Below, one piece after another: positions 53,519-62,534 of a stretch of 64,000 bases of DNA. A program made the position numbers and the translations under genes. The notes under the pieces are model-generated. The model was not told where the DNA came from and did no database searches. It worked only from the letters and a program-made list of their open reading frames with translations. This stretch comes from Rheinheimera sp. UJ63 (GTDB lineage Bacteria; Pseudomonadota; Gammaproteobacteria; Enterobacterales; Alteromonadaceae). The stretch is taken from assembly GCF_021568285.1 (NCBI RefSeq), contig NZ_JAKGTQ010000002.1, forward strand, positions 310,001-374,000, in the 5' to 3' direction. Each line of letters starts with the position of its first letter. Position 1 is the stretch's first letter.

Positions 53519-54643
53519 ATGAAAAAAATATGTATAAACATGTCAAACTTACATAATGGAGGTGCTGTTCAGGTTGCTACTTCATTTCTAAGAGAAATTG
53601 TGAATCTTAAAAATTTCTTCGATTCTAAAGACATTACTATTTTAATTTCTACTGAAGTGAAGATAAATTTGTCTCATTCACTTCAGGATATTAAGTCGGT
53701 GTATAAGATTGTCGAGTTAGATGTTTTTGGATTAGGTGCTTTACTTCCATCTAAAAGAGTTATATTTTCAAATTTTGAATTAATCTTCACACTTTTTGGT
53801 CCTGACTATCTGCCATTTATAAAATCAAAAAAAATAGTTGGCTTCGCCCAGCCTTGGATAATTTATAACAATACAGTCCTTTACCAAAGACTTGGTTTTT
53901 TTTCTTCTATTAAGACAAGGCTAGGGTTTTGGATTAAAAAGCAGTTTTTTAAAACTGCTGATGTATATGTTGTTGAATTAGAACATGTTAAAAACGGAAT
54001 GCTTTCTAAAGGTTTAGGCTCTAAAGAAAACATTCATATTGCATACAATTGTATTTCGAGGTCCTATATTGAATTAGATAACACTTTACTGTATTCAGGC
54101 TCGTTATCTAAAAAAAAATTTACTATTGGATTGATTTCGCGAAATTATTTTCACAAAAACATATGTATAATCCCCGAAGTCAAAGCTGTATTGCTGCATA
54201 AATATGGTAAAGATATTGATTTTTGTGTGACATTCAATGAGACTGAATTTAATTCTCATTCAGATTTTTTTCAACAAAATGTTATTAATTTAGGCCCCAA
54301 AAGTGTTGATGATTGTTTAGACACATATTTATCCTTCGATGCTGTTATTTTTCCTTCACTTCTAGAATGTTTTTCAGCAACTCCTCTTGAGGCGTTAGCT
54401 TCATGTCGAGTTTTATTTGCGTCTGACATGCCTTTTAATAGAGATGTTTGTGGTGAATATGCTTATTATTTTAATCCATTAGACCCAAATGATGCGGCTG
54501 AAGTAATTAGTAAATATATAGATGATAAGTGGGGACGAGATCTCGAGGAAAGACTTGCTGCTAGAATGTACGCTATCAAATTTTCCAGTCCAGTTGATCG
54601 TGCTTTAATATATGTAGATGTCATTAATAAGGTTTCTTTATAA
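53519..54643 (+). CDS. GT4-type glycosyltransferase
   Basis: A 374-residue GT-B glycosyltransferase beginning KKICINMSNLHNGGAVQVAT, a glycine-rich acceptor-domain loop. The donor part has the motif FPSLLECFSATPLEALASCR (E-x(7)-E), followed by SDMPFNRDVCGEYAYYF and FNPLDPNDAAEVI. The frame extends to TTG 53501; ATG 53519 with GAAGG upstream is preferred. It shares one base with fnlA. Donor and acceptor are unknown; ManNAcA or L-FucNAc are candidates from the pathway genes nearby. Confidence 0.82.
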   Translation: MKKICINMSNLHNGGAVQVATSFLREIVNLKNFFDSKDITILISTEVKINLSHSLQDIKSVYKIVELDVFGLGALLPSKRVIFSNFELIFTLFGPDYLPFIKSKKIVGFAQPWIIYNNTVLYQRLGFFSSIKTRLGFWIKKQFFKTADVYVVELEHVKNGMLSKGLGSKENIHIAYNCISRSYIELDNTLLYSGSLSKKKFTIGLISRNYFHKNICIIPEVKAVLLHKYGKDIDFCVTFNETEFNSHSDFFQQNVINLGPKSVDDCLDTYLSFDAVIFPSLLECFSATPLEALASCRVLFASDMPFNRDVCGEYAYYFNPLDPNDAAEVISKYIDDKWGRDLEERLAARMYAIKFSSPVDRALIYVDVINKVSL

Positions 54644-55677
54644 TGTTCAATAATAAAACACTTCTTATAACCGGCGGCACCGGTTCTTTTGGTAATGCCG
54701 TCCTGCGACGGTTTCTAGACACCGATATCGCAGAAATCCGTATTTTCAGCCGCGATGAGAAAAAACAAGATGATATGCGTAAAAAGTATAATCATCCTAA
54801 GCTGAAGTTTTACATCGGCGATGTACGTGATTATAACAGCGTGCTAAATGCGACCCGTGGTGTAGATTTTATTTACCATGCCGCTGCATTAAAGCAAGTA
54901 CCAAGCTGTGAATTTTATCCTATGGAAGCGGTTAAAACTAATGTGGTAGGTACAGAGAATGTACTGGAAGCGGCCATTGTTAACGGTGTATCACGTGTTG
55001 TGTGCTTGAGTACCGATAAGGCTGTTTATCCTATTAATGCCATGGGTATTTCTAAAGCCATGATGGAAAAGGTGATGGTGGCTAAATCCCGTAACCTCGA
55101 CCCGGCTAAAACCGTAATTTGTGGCACCCGTTATGGCAATGTTATGGCGTCGCGTGGCTCTGTTATTCCGCTGTTTGTTGACCTAGTGCGTGCCGGCAAG
55201 CCCATTACCATAACCGATCCAAATATGACGCGCTTTATGATGACACTAGAAGACGCAGTCGATCTGGTGTTGTATGCCTTTGAACATGGTGATAACGGCG
55301 ATATCTTTGTACAAAAGGCGCCGGCGGCAACGATTGAAGTTTTAACTCACGCCTTGCTAGAGCTGATGCAAAAGTCTGAGCATCCGGTAAATGTTATTGG
55401 TACCCGCCATGGTGAAAAGTTGTTTGAAGCGCTATTAAGTCGCGAAGAGCGTGCTTGTGCTATTGATATGGGCGATTACTACCGTGTACCACCAGATAAC
55501 CGTGATCTTAATTATGGTAAGTTTTTTGACCAAGGCGATCAAAAGATTAACGAGCTTGAAGATTACAACTCTCACAATACTGAGCGTTTAAACGTAGCCG
55601 GTATGAAGCAACTGCTGCTTAAGCTGGATTTTATTCAGGCAATAACCCGCGGTGAAATGGCAACAGCAGAGGATTAA
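54643..55677 (+). CDS. fnlA: UDP-GlcNAc 4,6-dehydratase/5-epimerase (FnlA/WbjB/CapE)
   Basis: A 344-residue SDR of the FlaA1/CapE group. It has LITGGTGSFGNAVLRRFLDT, SRDEKKQDDMRKKY, YHAAALKQVPSCEFYPMEA and VCLSTDKAVYPINAMGISKAMMEKVMV, where Met replaces the usual SDR tyrosine in the M-x-x-x-K triad, as known for this family. First step from UDP-GlcNAc toward UDP-L-FucNAc. The DNA turns visibly less AT-rich from this gene on. Confidence 0.93.
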   Translation: MFNNKTLLITGGTGSFGNAVLRRFLDTDIAEIRIFSRDEKKQDDMRKKYNHPKLKFYIGDVRDYNSVLNATRGVDFIYHAAALKQVPSCEFYPMEAVKTNVVGTENVLEAAIVNGVSRVVCLSTDKAVYPINAMGISKAMMEKVMVAKSRNLDPAKTVICGTRYGNVMASRGSVIPLFVDLVRAGKPITITDPNMTRFMMTLEDAVDLVLYAFEHGDNGDIFVQKAPAATIEVLTHALLELMQKSEHPVNVIGTRHGEKLFEALLSREERACAIDMGDYYRVPPDNRDLNYGKFFDQGDQKINELEDYNSHNTERLNVAGMKQLLLKLDFIQAITRGEMATAED

Positions 55678-55680
55678 ATA

Positions 55681-56787
55681 ATGAGAGTATTAGTAACCGG
55701 CGCTAATGGTTTTATTGGTAAAAACCTGATTATAAGTTTGCAGCGTAACCCTGATATTGAGGTGCTAAAGTTTACCCACGATATGGCGCTGGCAGATTTA
55801 CCTGCATTAATTAATAACGCCGACTTTATCTTTCATTTAGCTGGAGTAAACCGCCCACTTGATGAAAATGACTTTGCCGTGGGTAATGCCGATCTTACAG
55901 CTGCCCTTTGCCATGCTATACGGCAAAGTGGCCGTAAAATCCCTATAGCGTTAACCTCGTCCATTCAGGCAGAGCGCAATAACGCCTATGGTAAAAGTAA
56001 GCTCATGGCCGAAATGCATTTGCTTAATTTGCACTTAGACACGGGCAATAAGGTTTATATTTATCGTTTGCCCAATGTGTTTGGTAAATGGTGTAAACCT
56101 AATTATAACTCGGCGGTGGCAACCTTTTGTCATAATATCAGCCGTGGTTTACCGATACAGGTGAACGATCCTTCTGCTAAATTACAGTTGGTGCATATTG
56201 GGGCTGTGGTAACGTCTTTTTTAAAGATTTTACGCCAACAATCAGAAGAGCAGCTATATGTCAGTGTTGATCCTGTTTATCAAGTCACTCTGGGTGAGTT
56301 AGTTGACCAGTTATACAAGTTCCGTGATAGCCGCGAAAGCCTGATCACAGAGCCGGTGGGTGAGGGTTTCACCCGTGTGTTGTACGCCACCTATATTAGC
56401 TATATCCCGCCAGATAAGTTTAATTACAGCCTAACCAAACATGAAGACAAGCGTGGCTGCTTTGTGGAAATGCTAAAAACCCGCGATTCAGGCCAATTTT
56501 CATTTTTTACTGCTCATCCAGGGGTAACCCGTGGTGGTCATTACCACCATGTTAAAACTGAAAAGTTTCTTGTGATTAAAGGTAAGGCACGTTTTGGATT
56601 TCGCCATATCGTTACCGATGAGGTGATCGAAATTTTTACCACCGGTGATATGCCTGAGATTGTGGAAACCGTTCCTGGTTGGTCACACGACATTACTAAC
56701 ATTGGCGATGATGAAATGGTGGTAATGCTGTGGGCGAATGAAAACTTTGATCGTGAACGCCCAGATACTGTTGCTTACAAGGTGTAA
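55681..56787 (+). CDS. fnlB: UDP-sugar C4-reductase with cupin domain (FnlB/WbjC/CapF)
   Basis: A 368-residue two-domain protein: an N-terminal NAD-dependent reductase (VTGANGFIGKNLIISL, AGVNRPLDENDF, NAYGKSKLMAEMHL) and a C-terminal cupin domain (FFTAHPGVTRGGHYHHVKTEKF) with metal-binding histidines. This fusion is diagnostic for CapF/WbjC, the second step of UDP-L-FucNAc synthesis. Spacing to its neighbours is 3 bp on both sides. Confidence 0.94.
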   Translation: MRVLVTGANGFIGKNLIISLQRNPDIEVLKFTHDMALADLPALINNADFIFHLAGVNRPLDENDFAVGNADLTAALCHAIRQSGRKIPIALTSSIQAERNNAYGKSKLMAEMHLLNLHLDTGNKVYIYRLPNVFGKWCKPNYNSAVATFCHNISRGLPIQVNDPSAKLQLVHIGAVVTSFLKILRQQSEEQLYVSVDPVYQVTLGELVDQLYKFRDSRESLITEPVGEGFTRVLYATYISYIPPDKFNYSLTKHEDKRGCFVEMLKTRDSGQFSFFTAHPGVTRGGHYHHVKTEKFLVIKGKARFGFRHIVTDEVIEIFTTGDMPEIVETVPGWSHDITNIGDDEMVVMLWANENFDRERPDTVAYKV

Positions 56788-56790
56788 TTA

Positions 56791-57921
56791 ATGAACAAAC
56801 TTAAAGTAATGACCGTAGTGGGCACCCGCCCGGAAATTATTCGGCTTTCTCGCGTTATGGCCGCACTGGATGCACATTGCGAGCATGTTATTGTTCATAC
56901 CGGCCAGAACTACGATTTTGAGCTTAATCAGGTTTTCTTTGATGACTTAGGTGTACGCAAGCCCGATTACTTTTTAAATGCCGCAGGTAGCACCGGAGCT
57001 GAGACTATTGGTAATGTGATTATTGCCGTAGATAAAGTGCTGGCCGAAGTTAACCCCGACGCCATGATGGTGCTTGGCGATACCAATAGCTGTATGGCAG
57101 TTATCCCTGCCAAACGGCGTAAGATCCCTACATTCCATATGGAAGCAGGCAATCGTTGCTTTGATATGCGTGTTCCAGAGGAAATTAATCGTCGTATTGT
57201 TGATCATACTGCGGATATTAATCTTACCTATAGCAGCATTGCCCGCGACTACTTGCTGGCTGAAGGCATTCCGGCAGACCGTGTTATTAAAACCGGTAGC
57301 CCAATGTTTGAAGTGCTACACCATTATATGCCGCAAATTGATGGCTCAGATGTACTAAACCGCCTGGGTTTAACCGCGCGCGAGTTTTTTGTGATTAGTG
57401 CGCACCGGGAAGAAAACGTTGATTCACCAAAAAATTTACACAAACTTGCCGCTATTTTAAACGGCCTTGCTGAAAAATATGGATTGCCTGTCATAGTATC
57501 AACACATCCTCGTACTCGGAAGCGTATTGAAGAGCAAGGTTTAAGTTTTCATCCATTGGTACAGTTGTTGAAGCCGCTGGGCTTTCACGACTACAACAAA
57601 CTACAAAAATCGGCTAAGACCGTTTTGTCTGATAGCGGCACCATTAGTGAAGAATCGTCCATTATGAACTTCCCGGCGCTAAACATTCGTGAAGCACATG
57701 AGCGGCCAGAAGCTTTTGAAGAAGCATCAGTGATGATGGTAGGGCTTGAAGTAGAACGCGTTTTTCAGGCTTTGCAGGTTCTTGATTCACAACCTTCTGG
57801 TGCAGTTCGTTTACTGCGGCCTGTATATGACTATAGTATGCCAAATGTGTCTGACAAGGTCGTCAGAATAATTCACAGTTACCGTGATTACGTTATGCGT
57901 GTGGTATGGAAGCAGTACTAA
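56791..57921 (+). CDS. fnlC: UDP-L-FucNAc-forming 2-epimerase (FnlC/WbjD/CapG)
   Basis: A 376-residue relative of WecB: VGTRPEIIRLSRVMAAL, MVLGDTNSCMAV, FHMEAGNRCFDMRVPEEINR, ISAHREENVDSPKN and LSDSGTISEESSIMNFPALN. The substitutions against WecB (GNRCFD instead of GLRTGN) mark the WbjD branch, which converts UDP-2-acetamido-2,6-dideoxy-L-talose to UDP-L-FucNAc. Confidence 0.94.
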   Translation: MNKLKVMTVVGTRPEIIRLSRVMAALDAHCEHVIVHTGQNYDFELNQVFFDDLGVRKPDYFLNAAGSTGAETIGNVIIAVDKVLAEVNPDAMMVLGDTNSCMAVIPAKRRKIPTFHMEAGNRCFDMRVPEEINRRIVDHTADINLTYSSIARDYLLAEGIPADRVIKTGSPMFEVLHHYMPQIDGSDVLNRLGLTAREFFVISAHREENVDSPKNLHKLAAILNGLAEKYGLPVIVSTHPRTRKRIEEQGLSFHPLVQLLKPLGFHDYNKLQKSAKTVLSDSGTISEESSIMNFPALNIREAHERPEAFEEASVMMVGLEVERVFQALQVLDSQPSGAVRLLRPVYDYSMPNVSDKVVRIIHSYRDYVMRVVWKQY

Positions 57922-57922
57922 C

Positions 57923-59134
57923 ATGAGATTTGCTTTATTACCAGATGCTTATTTGCCTTCAAGCACTTTAGTTCATGCCAAAATGTTTCATGAGTTAGCG
58001 CATGAATTACAAAAAAATGGTCATCAGGTGGTTATTATTACCCCTGGTGAACCTGAGCAACAACTAAAACTGATTATCGATGTTTATGACGGTGTTGAGG
58101 TTTGGCGTTTTCGTACCGGTCGAACACGAGGAATTGGTAAGGTTAAACGAGCAATTAATGAATCATTGCTGCCCATTAATGCATGGCTTGCAATTAAGTC
58201 TAAAGTTAAAAAGCAGCCCTTTGATGCCTGTATCAACTATTCACCTACTATTTTCTTTGGTCCTTTAGCTAAGAGGCTTAAAGCACACGGTGCTTATGTG
58301 TATTTAATATTGCGAGACATGTTTCCGCAATGGGTAATCGATCAAGGGATGATTAAAGAAGGTTCATTAATTACACGTTATTTCCGTTATTTTGAACGTT
58401 TAAACTATCGGGCATCTGATTGTATTGGCGTTATGTCGGAAGCTAACCTTAAGCTTTTTAATCAGTTACATCCAGGATACTCTAATGTCAAAATTCTCAT
58501 GAACTGGGCAGATACACGACCACTAGAACGTGAAAGTGTAGGTACTGATTGGCGTAAAGCTTGGGGGCTTGCTGATAAAATTGTGTTTTTTTATGGTGGA
58601 AACATTGGTCATGCTCAGGATATGGCAAATTTGATGCGTCTGGCGAAATCAATGATCAATATGCCAGAAGCACATTTTTTATTTGTAGGTCAAGGCGATG
58701 AAGTTAGTTTGATTCATCAACTTAAAGAGGAGTGGCAGCTAAGTAATGTCACTATTAAGCCTTCTGTATCGCAACAGGTTTATCGAGAATTATTAACGCA
58801 AACTGACATCGGTTTATTTTCACTGTCAGCAAAACATACTGCCCATAATTTCCCAGGTAAATTACTAGGCTACATGGTTGAGTCATTACCTATATTAGGG
58901 AGTGTTAATCGTGGAAATGATGTTATAGAGCTAATCAATCAACATAAGGCCGGTTTTGTTTTTGAGAATGGAGATGATGAGGCTTTTTTCTTGGCTGCCC
59001 AAAAGTTACTTTCTTCAACAGAGTTACGTGCTAATACAGGTATAGCTGCAAGGCAACTTCTCCAAAAATATTTTTCTGTTGAGTCTGTTGCTGGGCAGAT
59101 TATTGAACAAGTTACTCTTGGAGAGAACTCTTGA
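57923..59134 (+). CDS. wbuB: WbuB-like GT4 glycosyltransferase, probable L-FucNAc transferase
   Basis: A 403-residue GT-B enzyme: RFALLPDAYLPSSTLVHAKM, VYLILRDMFPQWVIDQGMIK, KIVFFYGGNIGHAQDMANL and FPGKLLGYMVESLPILGSV. In E. coli O26 and related loci wbuB directly follows fnlABC and is thought to add L-FucNAc; the order is the same here. The start ATG at 57923 lies one base after the fnlC stop; the frame also extends into fnlC. Confidence 0.88.
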   Translation: MRFALLPDAYLPSSTLVHAKMFHELAHELQKNGHQVVIITPGEPEQQLKLIIDVYDGVEVWRFRTGRTRGIGKVKRAINESLLPINAWLAIKSKVKKQPFDACINYSPTIFFGPLAKRLKAHGAYVYLILRDMFPQWVIDQGMIKEGSLITRYFRYFERLNYRASDCIGVMSEANLKLFNQLHPGYSNVKILMNWADTRPLERESVGTDWRKAWGLADKIVFFYGGNIGHAQDMANLMRLAKSMINMPEAHFLFVGQGDEVSLIHQLKEEWQLSNVTIKPSVSQQVYRELLTQTDIGLFSLSAKHTAHNFPGKLLGYMVESLPILGSVNRGNDVIELINQHKAGFVFENGDDEAFFLAAQKLLSSTELRANTGIAARQLLQKYFSVESVAGQIIEQVTLGENS

Positions 59135-60060
59135 ATATCGTTGTTACCGGTCATACCGGTTTTGTCGGGCAAGCTTTAGTTAATGCTATATCTGAACATT
59201 CTTTGAGGTTGGTTGGTCGCAGAAAATTGCCAGAACAGACAGAAAAATTTTATGAAAAATCAATTAATCCAAAAACTGATTTTTCTGATTGTTTAGAAAG
59301 CGCTGATGTAGTTATTCATGCAGCTGCGAGAGTGCACGTAATGGAAGATGCAGCGGCAGATCCATTAGCCGCATATCGAGTGGTAAATGTAGATGGTACA
59401 TTAAATTTAGCAAGTCAGGCCGCAGCGCTAGGTGTAAAGCGTTTTATCTTTATCAGCTCTATTAAAGTAAATGGCGAAGGTACTTTACCAGCTAGGCCCT
59501 ACACCCCTTTTGACCAGACAAACGCATCAGATCCTTATGGCGTTTCCAAAGCTGAAGCTGAAGTTGGACTAAAGCAAATTGCAGCGGATACGGGAATGGA
59601 AGTCGTCGTCATTCGCCCACCATTGGTTTATGGCCCGGGAGTAAAAGCTAATTTTGCGGCGATGTTAAAATTTGCTAAGAAAAATCTACCATTACCTCTT
59701 GGTGCGATACATAACTGTCGTAGTATGGTTGCCTTAGATAATTTAGTCGATTTAATTATTACCTGTATCGACCATCCTAAAGCCGCTAATCAAACCTTTT
59801 TAGTGAGTGATGATCGGGATATTTCGACTACAGAATTATTACAAATGATGACTCGAGCAGCGGGCAAAAAGCCTTGGTTAATACCTTTGCCAATGAGTTG
59901 GTTCAAACTAGTTGGTAAGCTAACTGGGAAGCGAGCAATTGTTGATAGGCTTTGCGGCAACTTGCAGGTGGATATAAGGCATACAAAAGACACTTTAGGC
60001 TGGAAGCCGCCGGTCTCTGTAGAAGAGGGGATTAGTCGCTGTTTCGCAGCGAGTAAATAG
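59131..60060 (+). CDS. NAD-dependent epimerase/reductase (WbpV/WreQ-like)
   Basis: A 309-residue extended SDR: VTGHTGFVGQALVNAI, HAAARVHVMEDAAADPLAAY, ISSIKVNGEGTLPARPYTPF, DPYGVSKAEAEVGLKQI and RPPLVYGPGVKANFAAMLKF. It resembles reductases that turn UDP-4-keto-6-deoxy-GlcNAc into UDP-QuiNAc or UDP-D-FucNAc (WbpV, WreQ). It starts with TTG at 59131, overlapping wbuB by 4 bp, with GGAGAG 5 bp upstream. The pairing with the sugar transferase at 60102 suggests it makes the first sugar of the repeat. No matching WbpM-type dehydratase is in the window. Confidence 0.82.
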   Translation: MNIVVTGHTGFVGQALVNAISEHSLRLVGRRKLPEQTEKFYEKSINPKTDFSDCLESADVVIHAAARVHVMEDAAADPLAAYRVVNVDGTLNLASQAAALGVKRFIFISSIKVNGEGTLPARPYTPFDQTNASDPYGVSKAEAEVGLKQIAADTGMEVVVIRPPLVYGPGVKANFAAMLKFAKKNLPLPLGAIHNCRSMVALDNLVDLIITCIDHPKAANQTFLVSDDRDISTTELLQMMTRAAGKKPWLIPLPMSWFKLVGKLTGKRAIVDRLCGNLQVDIRHTKDTLGWKPPVSVEEGISRCFAASK

Positions 60061-60101
60061 TGTTAAGTATTGAGTGTTGATTTTTTTATTTTTGAGGTGA
60101 T

Positions 60102-60656
60102 ATGTTGATTCGGTTGTTAGATATTATTTTTTCTTTTTGTGGTTTGGTATTCGGTTTTCCGGTGTTGATTATTCTTGCAATTATTGGTTTTTTTGATACA
60201 GGTTCCCCTATTTTTCGGCAAGTACGAGTAGGGCGTAATAAAAAGCCTTTTACCTTGGTAAAATTTCGTACCATGAAAAAAGATACCGCTTCAGTAGCTA
60301 GCCATTTAGCCAGTAGTAGTGCCATAACGCCATTCGGTGGTTTTTTGCGTAAAACTAAGCTGGATGAATTACCACAACTTTGGAATGTATTAAAAGGCGA
60401 GATGAGTTTAGTTGGGCCTCGCCCTGGTTTGTTTAACCAAGAAGAGTTAACGGCAGCTAGAGAAAAAATGGGTGTGTTTAGGGCGCGCCCAGGTATTACT
60501 GGCTTAGCGCAAGTGAATGAAATTGATATGTCTACGCCAGAGCTTTTAGCTGAAATCGACGCCAAGATGTTGCAAAAGCTAACGCTTGCTGATTATTTTA
60601 AATATATTTTTATGACTGTAGTCGGTAAAGGTAGCGGTGATCGCATTAAGAAATGA
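60102..60656 (+). CDS. Initiating undecaprenyl-phosphate sugar-1-phosphate transferase (PglC/WreU-like)
   Basis: A 184-residue small bacterial sugar transferase with one N-terminal re-entrant helix (LLDIIFSFCGLVFGFPVLII) and the core motifs SPIFRQVRVGRNKKPFTLVK, KFRTMKKD, KTKLDELPQLWNVLKGEMS, LVGPRPG and RARPGITGLAQVN. It transfers a sugar-1-phosphate, likely a 6-deoxy-HexNAc, to undecaprenyl phosphate and so starts repeat unit synthesis. It is a single-domain type, without the WcaJ N-terminal region. It is the last gene of the polysaccharide block. Confidence 0.9.
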   Translation: MLIRLLDIIFSFCGLVFGFPVLIILAIIGFFDTGSPIFRQVRVGRNKKPFTLVKFRTMKKDTASVASHLASSSAITPFGGFLRKTKLDELPQLWNVLKGEMSLVGPRPGLFNQEELTAAREKMGVFRARPGITGLAQVNEIDMSTPELLAEIDAKMLQKLTLADYFKYIFMTVVGKGSGDRIKK

Positions 60657-60849
60657 GTAAGCTTGAAACGCCAACTCTTTGCTGGGTTCTATGAGGCATC
60701 CAAGTTTTCTTTAATTGCTTAATGGTTAATTACAATACTTAATCTGAAATCTGCTGAAAGTGCAAATATACATTAAGGTTTTTGGTTTTAGCGCTGAAAT
60801 ATTAAGTCTTGAATGCTATTTCTGGGCTTATAGGTATTAGCTTATAAAT

Positions 60850-62049
60850 ATGGAAACAGATATCTCAAACAGCAGTGTTGAACTGAAATTGCTGGCGTTA
60901 TTGAGCTTCCCCAACGCCGTGTCACATTGGCCCGAAAGCATTTTAGCGCTGTTGACGAAGGTGAATCAGGAAAAATTTATCTATTTGATTCGCTTTCATC
61001 GAGTGGCGCTTGTGGTAAGTAGAAATTTGTTGCCTGAATGGAAGCTGCTACTCACTGCGGCTTTTTTAGAGCAGCTGCAGCAGCAAACAACGCAACAGCT
61101 ACAAACTGTTCGGCAGCAGTATTTTCAACAAAGCCGTTTGCAAAAGGCGTTTAACGATGCGGGAATTACACATCGTTTTTTTAAAGGCTTAGCGTTAAGT
61201 CAGCAACTTTACCAAGACATTGCTTGGCGTTTCTCAAAAGACATTGATTTGTTGATCAGTTTTGATGATAAAGACCAAGCGTCTTTGTTACTCATGCAAT
61301 TTGGTTTTGTTTCCGAGTTTGCTGAACTACCTACAACCGGTTTAGGTTCGCGCATTCGTCAAGCGCTGCAAAAAGACTGCGTGTTTACCAAGCCTGACGG
61401 CACTATTCTGGAGTTGCACTGGCGTTTGGATAATGCACACTGCAAGTTTAGCCAGTACATGGCTAAGCAGTATTTAACACAGCCAGTTGGTTTTTCAGTA
61501 GATGAGTTTGTATACCTTTGTGTGCACGCTGCAAAAAGTAAGTGTCATCGCATTAAGTGGTTAGTTGACGTTGCAGCTTATGCGTTAAAGCTACAACAAA
61601 CTGTACCGGATTGGCAAATAAGCGCTGAAGCGCTGGCAAATAAATACAGTGTTGCTTCGCAGTTAAGGTTAATGTTGTTGTTAATAAAGCAGTGCTATAG
61701 CAATTTATTGCCAATAACTATACAGTCAAGTTTCGCTGAACAAAAACGTGTCGAGGCTGTGCTCACTAGTTGGCAACTAGCTTTATTTCCCAAGCGCGCT
61801 ACGCTTCAGTCAGTAATAAAACCTTTTTTTCTCATGTCAAACCTCAGTTATAATGCACGTTTATTATTCAATATGGTGTTTTGGCCCAATATGGACGATG
61901 TAAGGTTGTTAAATCGTCTTACCTTCCCGTTGAATTATTTATTTTTGCCTGCCTTTCCCTGCTATAAGGTCCTGCGTTATCTTGTTAGAGTATTGTCGCA
62001 ATTAATAGCCCAGCATAACGTTAAGCGTTCCAATGACACTGCGTCGTAA
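60850..62049 (+). CDS. Nucleotidyltransferase family protein (PF14907-like)
   Basis: A 399-residue protein of the NTP_transf_5 type. The core is FFKGLALSQQLYQDIAWRFS-KDIDLLIS (residues about 110-135), with the D-x-D motif in KDIDLLI, followed by FTKPDGTILELHWRLDNAH and FVYLCVHAAKSKCHRIKWLVDV. Such proteins often accompany RiPP clusters with lasso-type B2 proteins, and also appear next to polysaccharide loci. It overlaps the B2 gene by 17 bp. The 193-bp gap before it contains no convincing precursor peptide. Confidence 0.82.
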   Translation: METDISNSSVELKLLALLSFPNAVSHWPESILALLTKVNQEKFIYLIRFHRVALVVSRNLLPEWKLLLTAAFLEQLQQQTTQQLQTVRQQYFQQSRLQKAFNDAGITHRFFKGLALSQQLYQDIAWRFSKDIDLLISFDDKDQASLLLMQFGFVSEFAELPTTGLGSRIRQALQKDCVFTKPDGTILELHWRLDNAHCKFSQYMAKQYLTQPVGFSVDEFVYLCVHAAKSKCHRIKWLVDVAAYALKLQQTVPDWQISAEALANKYSVASQLRLMLLLIKQCYSNLLPITIQSSFAEQKRVEAVLTSWQLALFPKRATLQSVIKPFFLMSNLSYNARLLFNMVFWPNMDDVRLLNRLTFPLNYLFLPAFPCYKVLRYLVRVLSQLIAQHNVKRSNDTAS

Positions 62050-62503
62050 ATATCATAGCTTTACGCAGATACCGCTAGCTGTGCGCTGGCTAATGCCAAT
62101 TACCTGGGTTTTACTAGGCCTTTCCCGTGTTATTGTTCTCTTGTTACCATTTCGCAAGCTTGCCCCTTTATTGGGATGTCGCGCCGATGCGCCAGTATTA
62201 CCCTTAGTTGCACCGCAGCATCTTCAGCGGTTGCGTAACCTGAAGCAACTGATTGCTATTACCAGTCATTATTGCCCTTGGAAAGCGAATTGCTTCGCTC
62301 AGGCGATTACTGCCAAAGTGTGGTTAAGCTGGTGGGGGTTACCTTACACCCTTTTTTTTGGGGTTGCACGCGATCCTGCTCAGCAGCTTAAAGCGCATGC
62401 ATGGTTAATCGCTGGGCCGGTAGTGGTATGTGGAGGCAATAGCTTTGCTCAGTTTACTGTGGTCGCCAGCTATGTCAGCCAGCCGTTCTCCGCTAATAAA
62501 TAA
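62033..62503 (+). CDS. Lasso peptide biosynthesis B2-like (Transglut_core3) protein
   Basis: A 156-residue protein with an N-terminal hydrophobic part and a transglutaminase-like papain fold at the C-terminus. The catalytic Cys is in CPWKANCFAQAITAK and the His in LKAHAWLIAG. This is the domain of lasso peptide leader proteases (B2), which cut the precursor before macrolactam closure by an asparagine synthetase-like enzyme. No B1 (RRE), C enzyme or precursor is in view; they could lie right of the window. The family also occurs outside lasso clusters. Confidence 0.82.
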   Translation: MTLRRKYHSFTQIPLAVRWLMPITWVLLGLSRVIVLLLPFRKLAPLLGCRADAPVLPLVAPQHLQRLRNLKQLIAITSHYCPWKANCFAQAITAKVWLSWWGLPYTLFFGVARDPAQQLKAHAWLIAGPVVVCGGNSFAQFTVVASYVSQPFSANK

Positions 62504-62534
62504 GCTGTAGCCAAATCAATAGGAAATAGTCGCT

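Noticed and set aside
60657..60849. Short ORF of 13 codons starting at the ATGA at 60653 as a possible RiPP precursor
   Set aside because: It gives MSKLETPTLCWVL only, too short and without a leader-core layout; other frames in the gap hold only a few codons.
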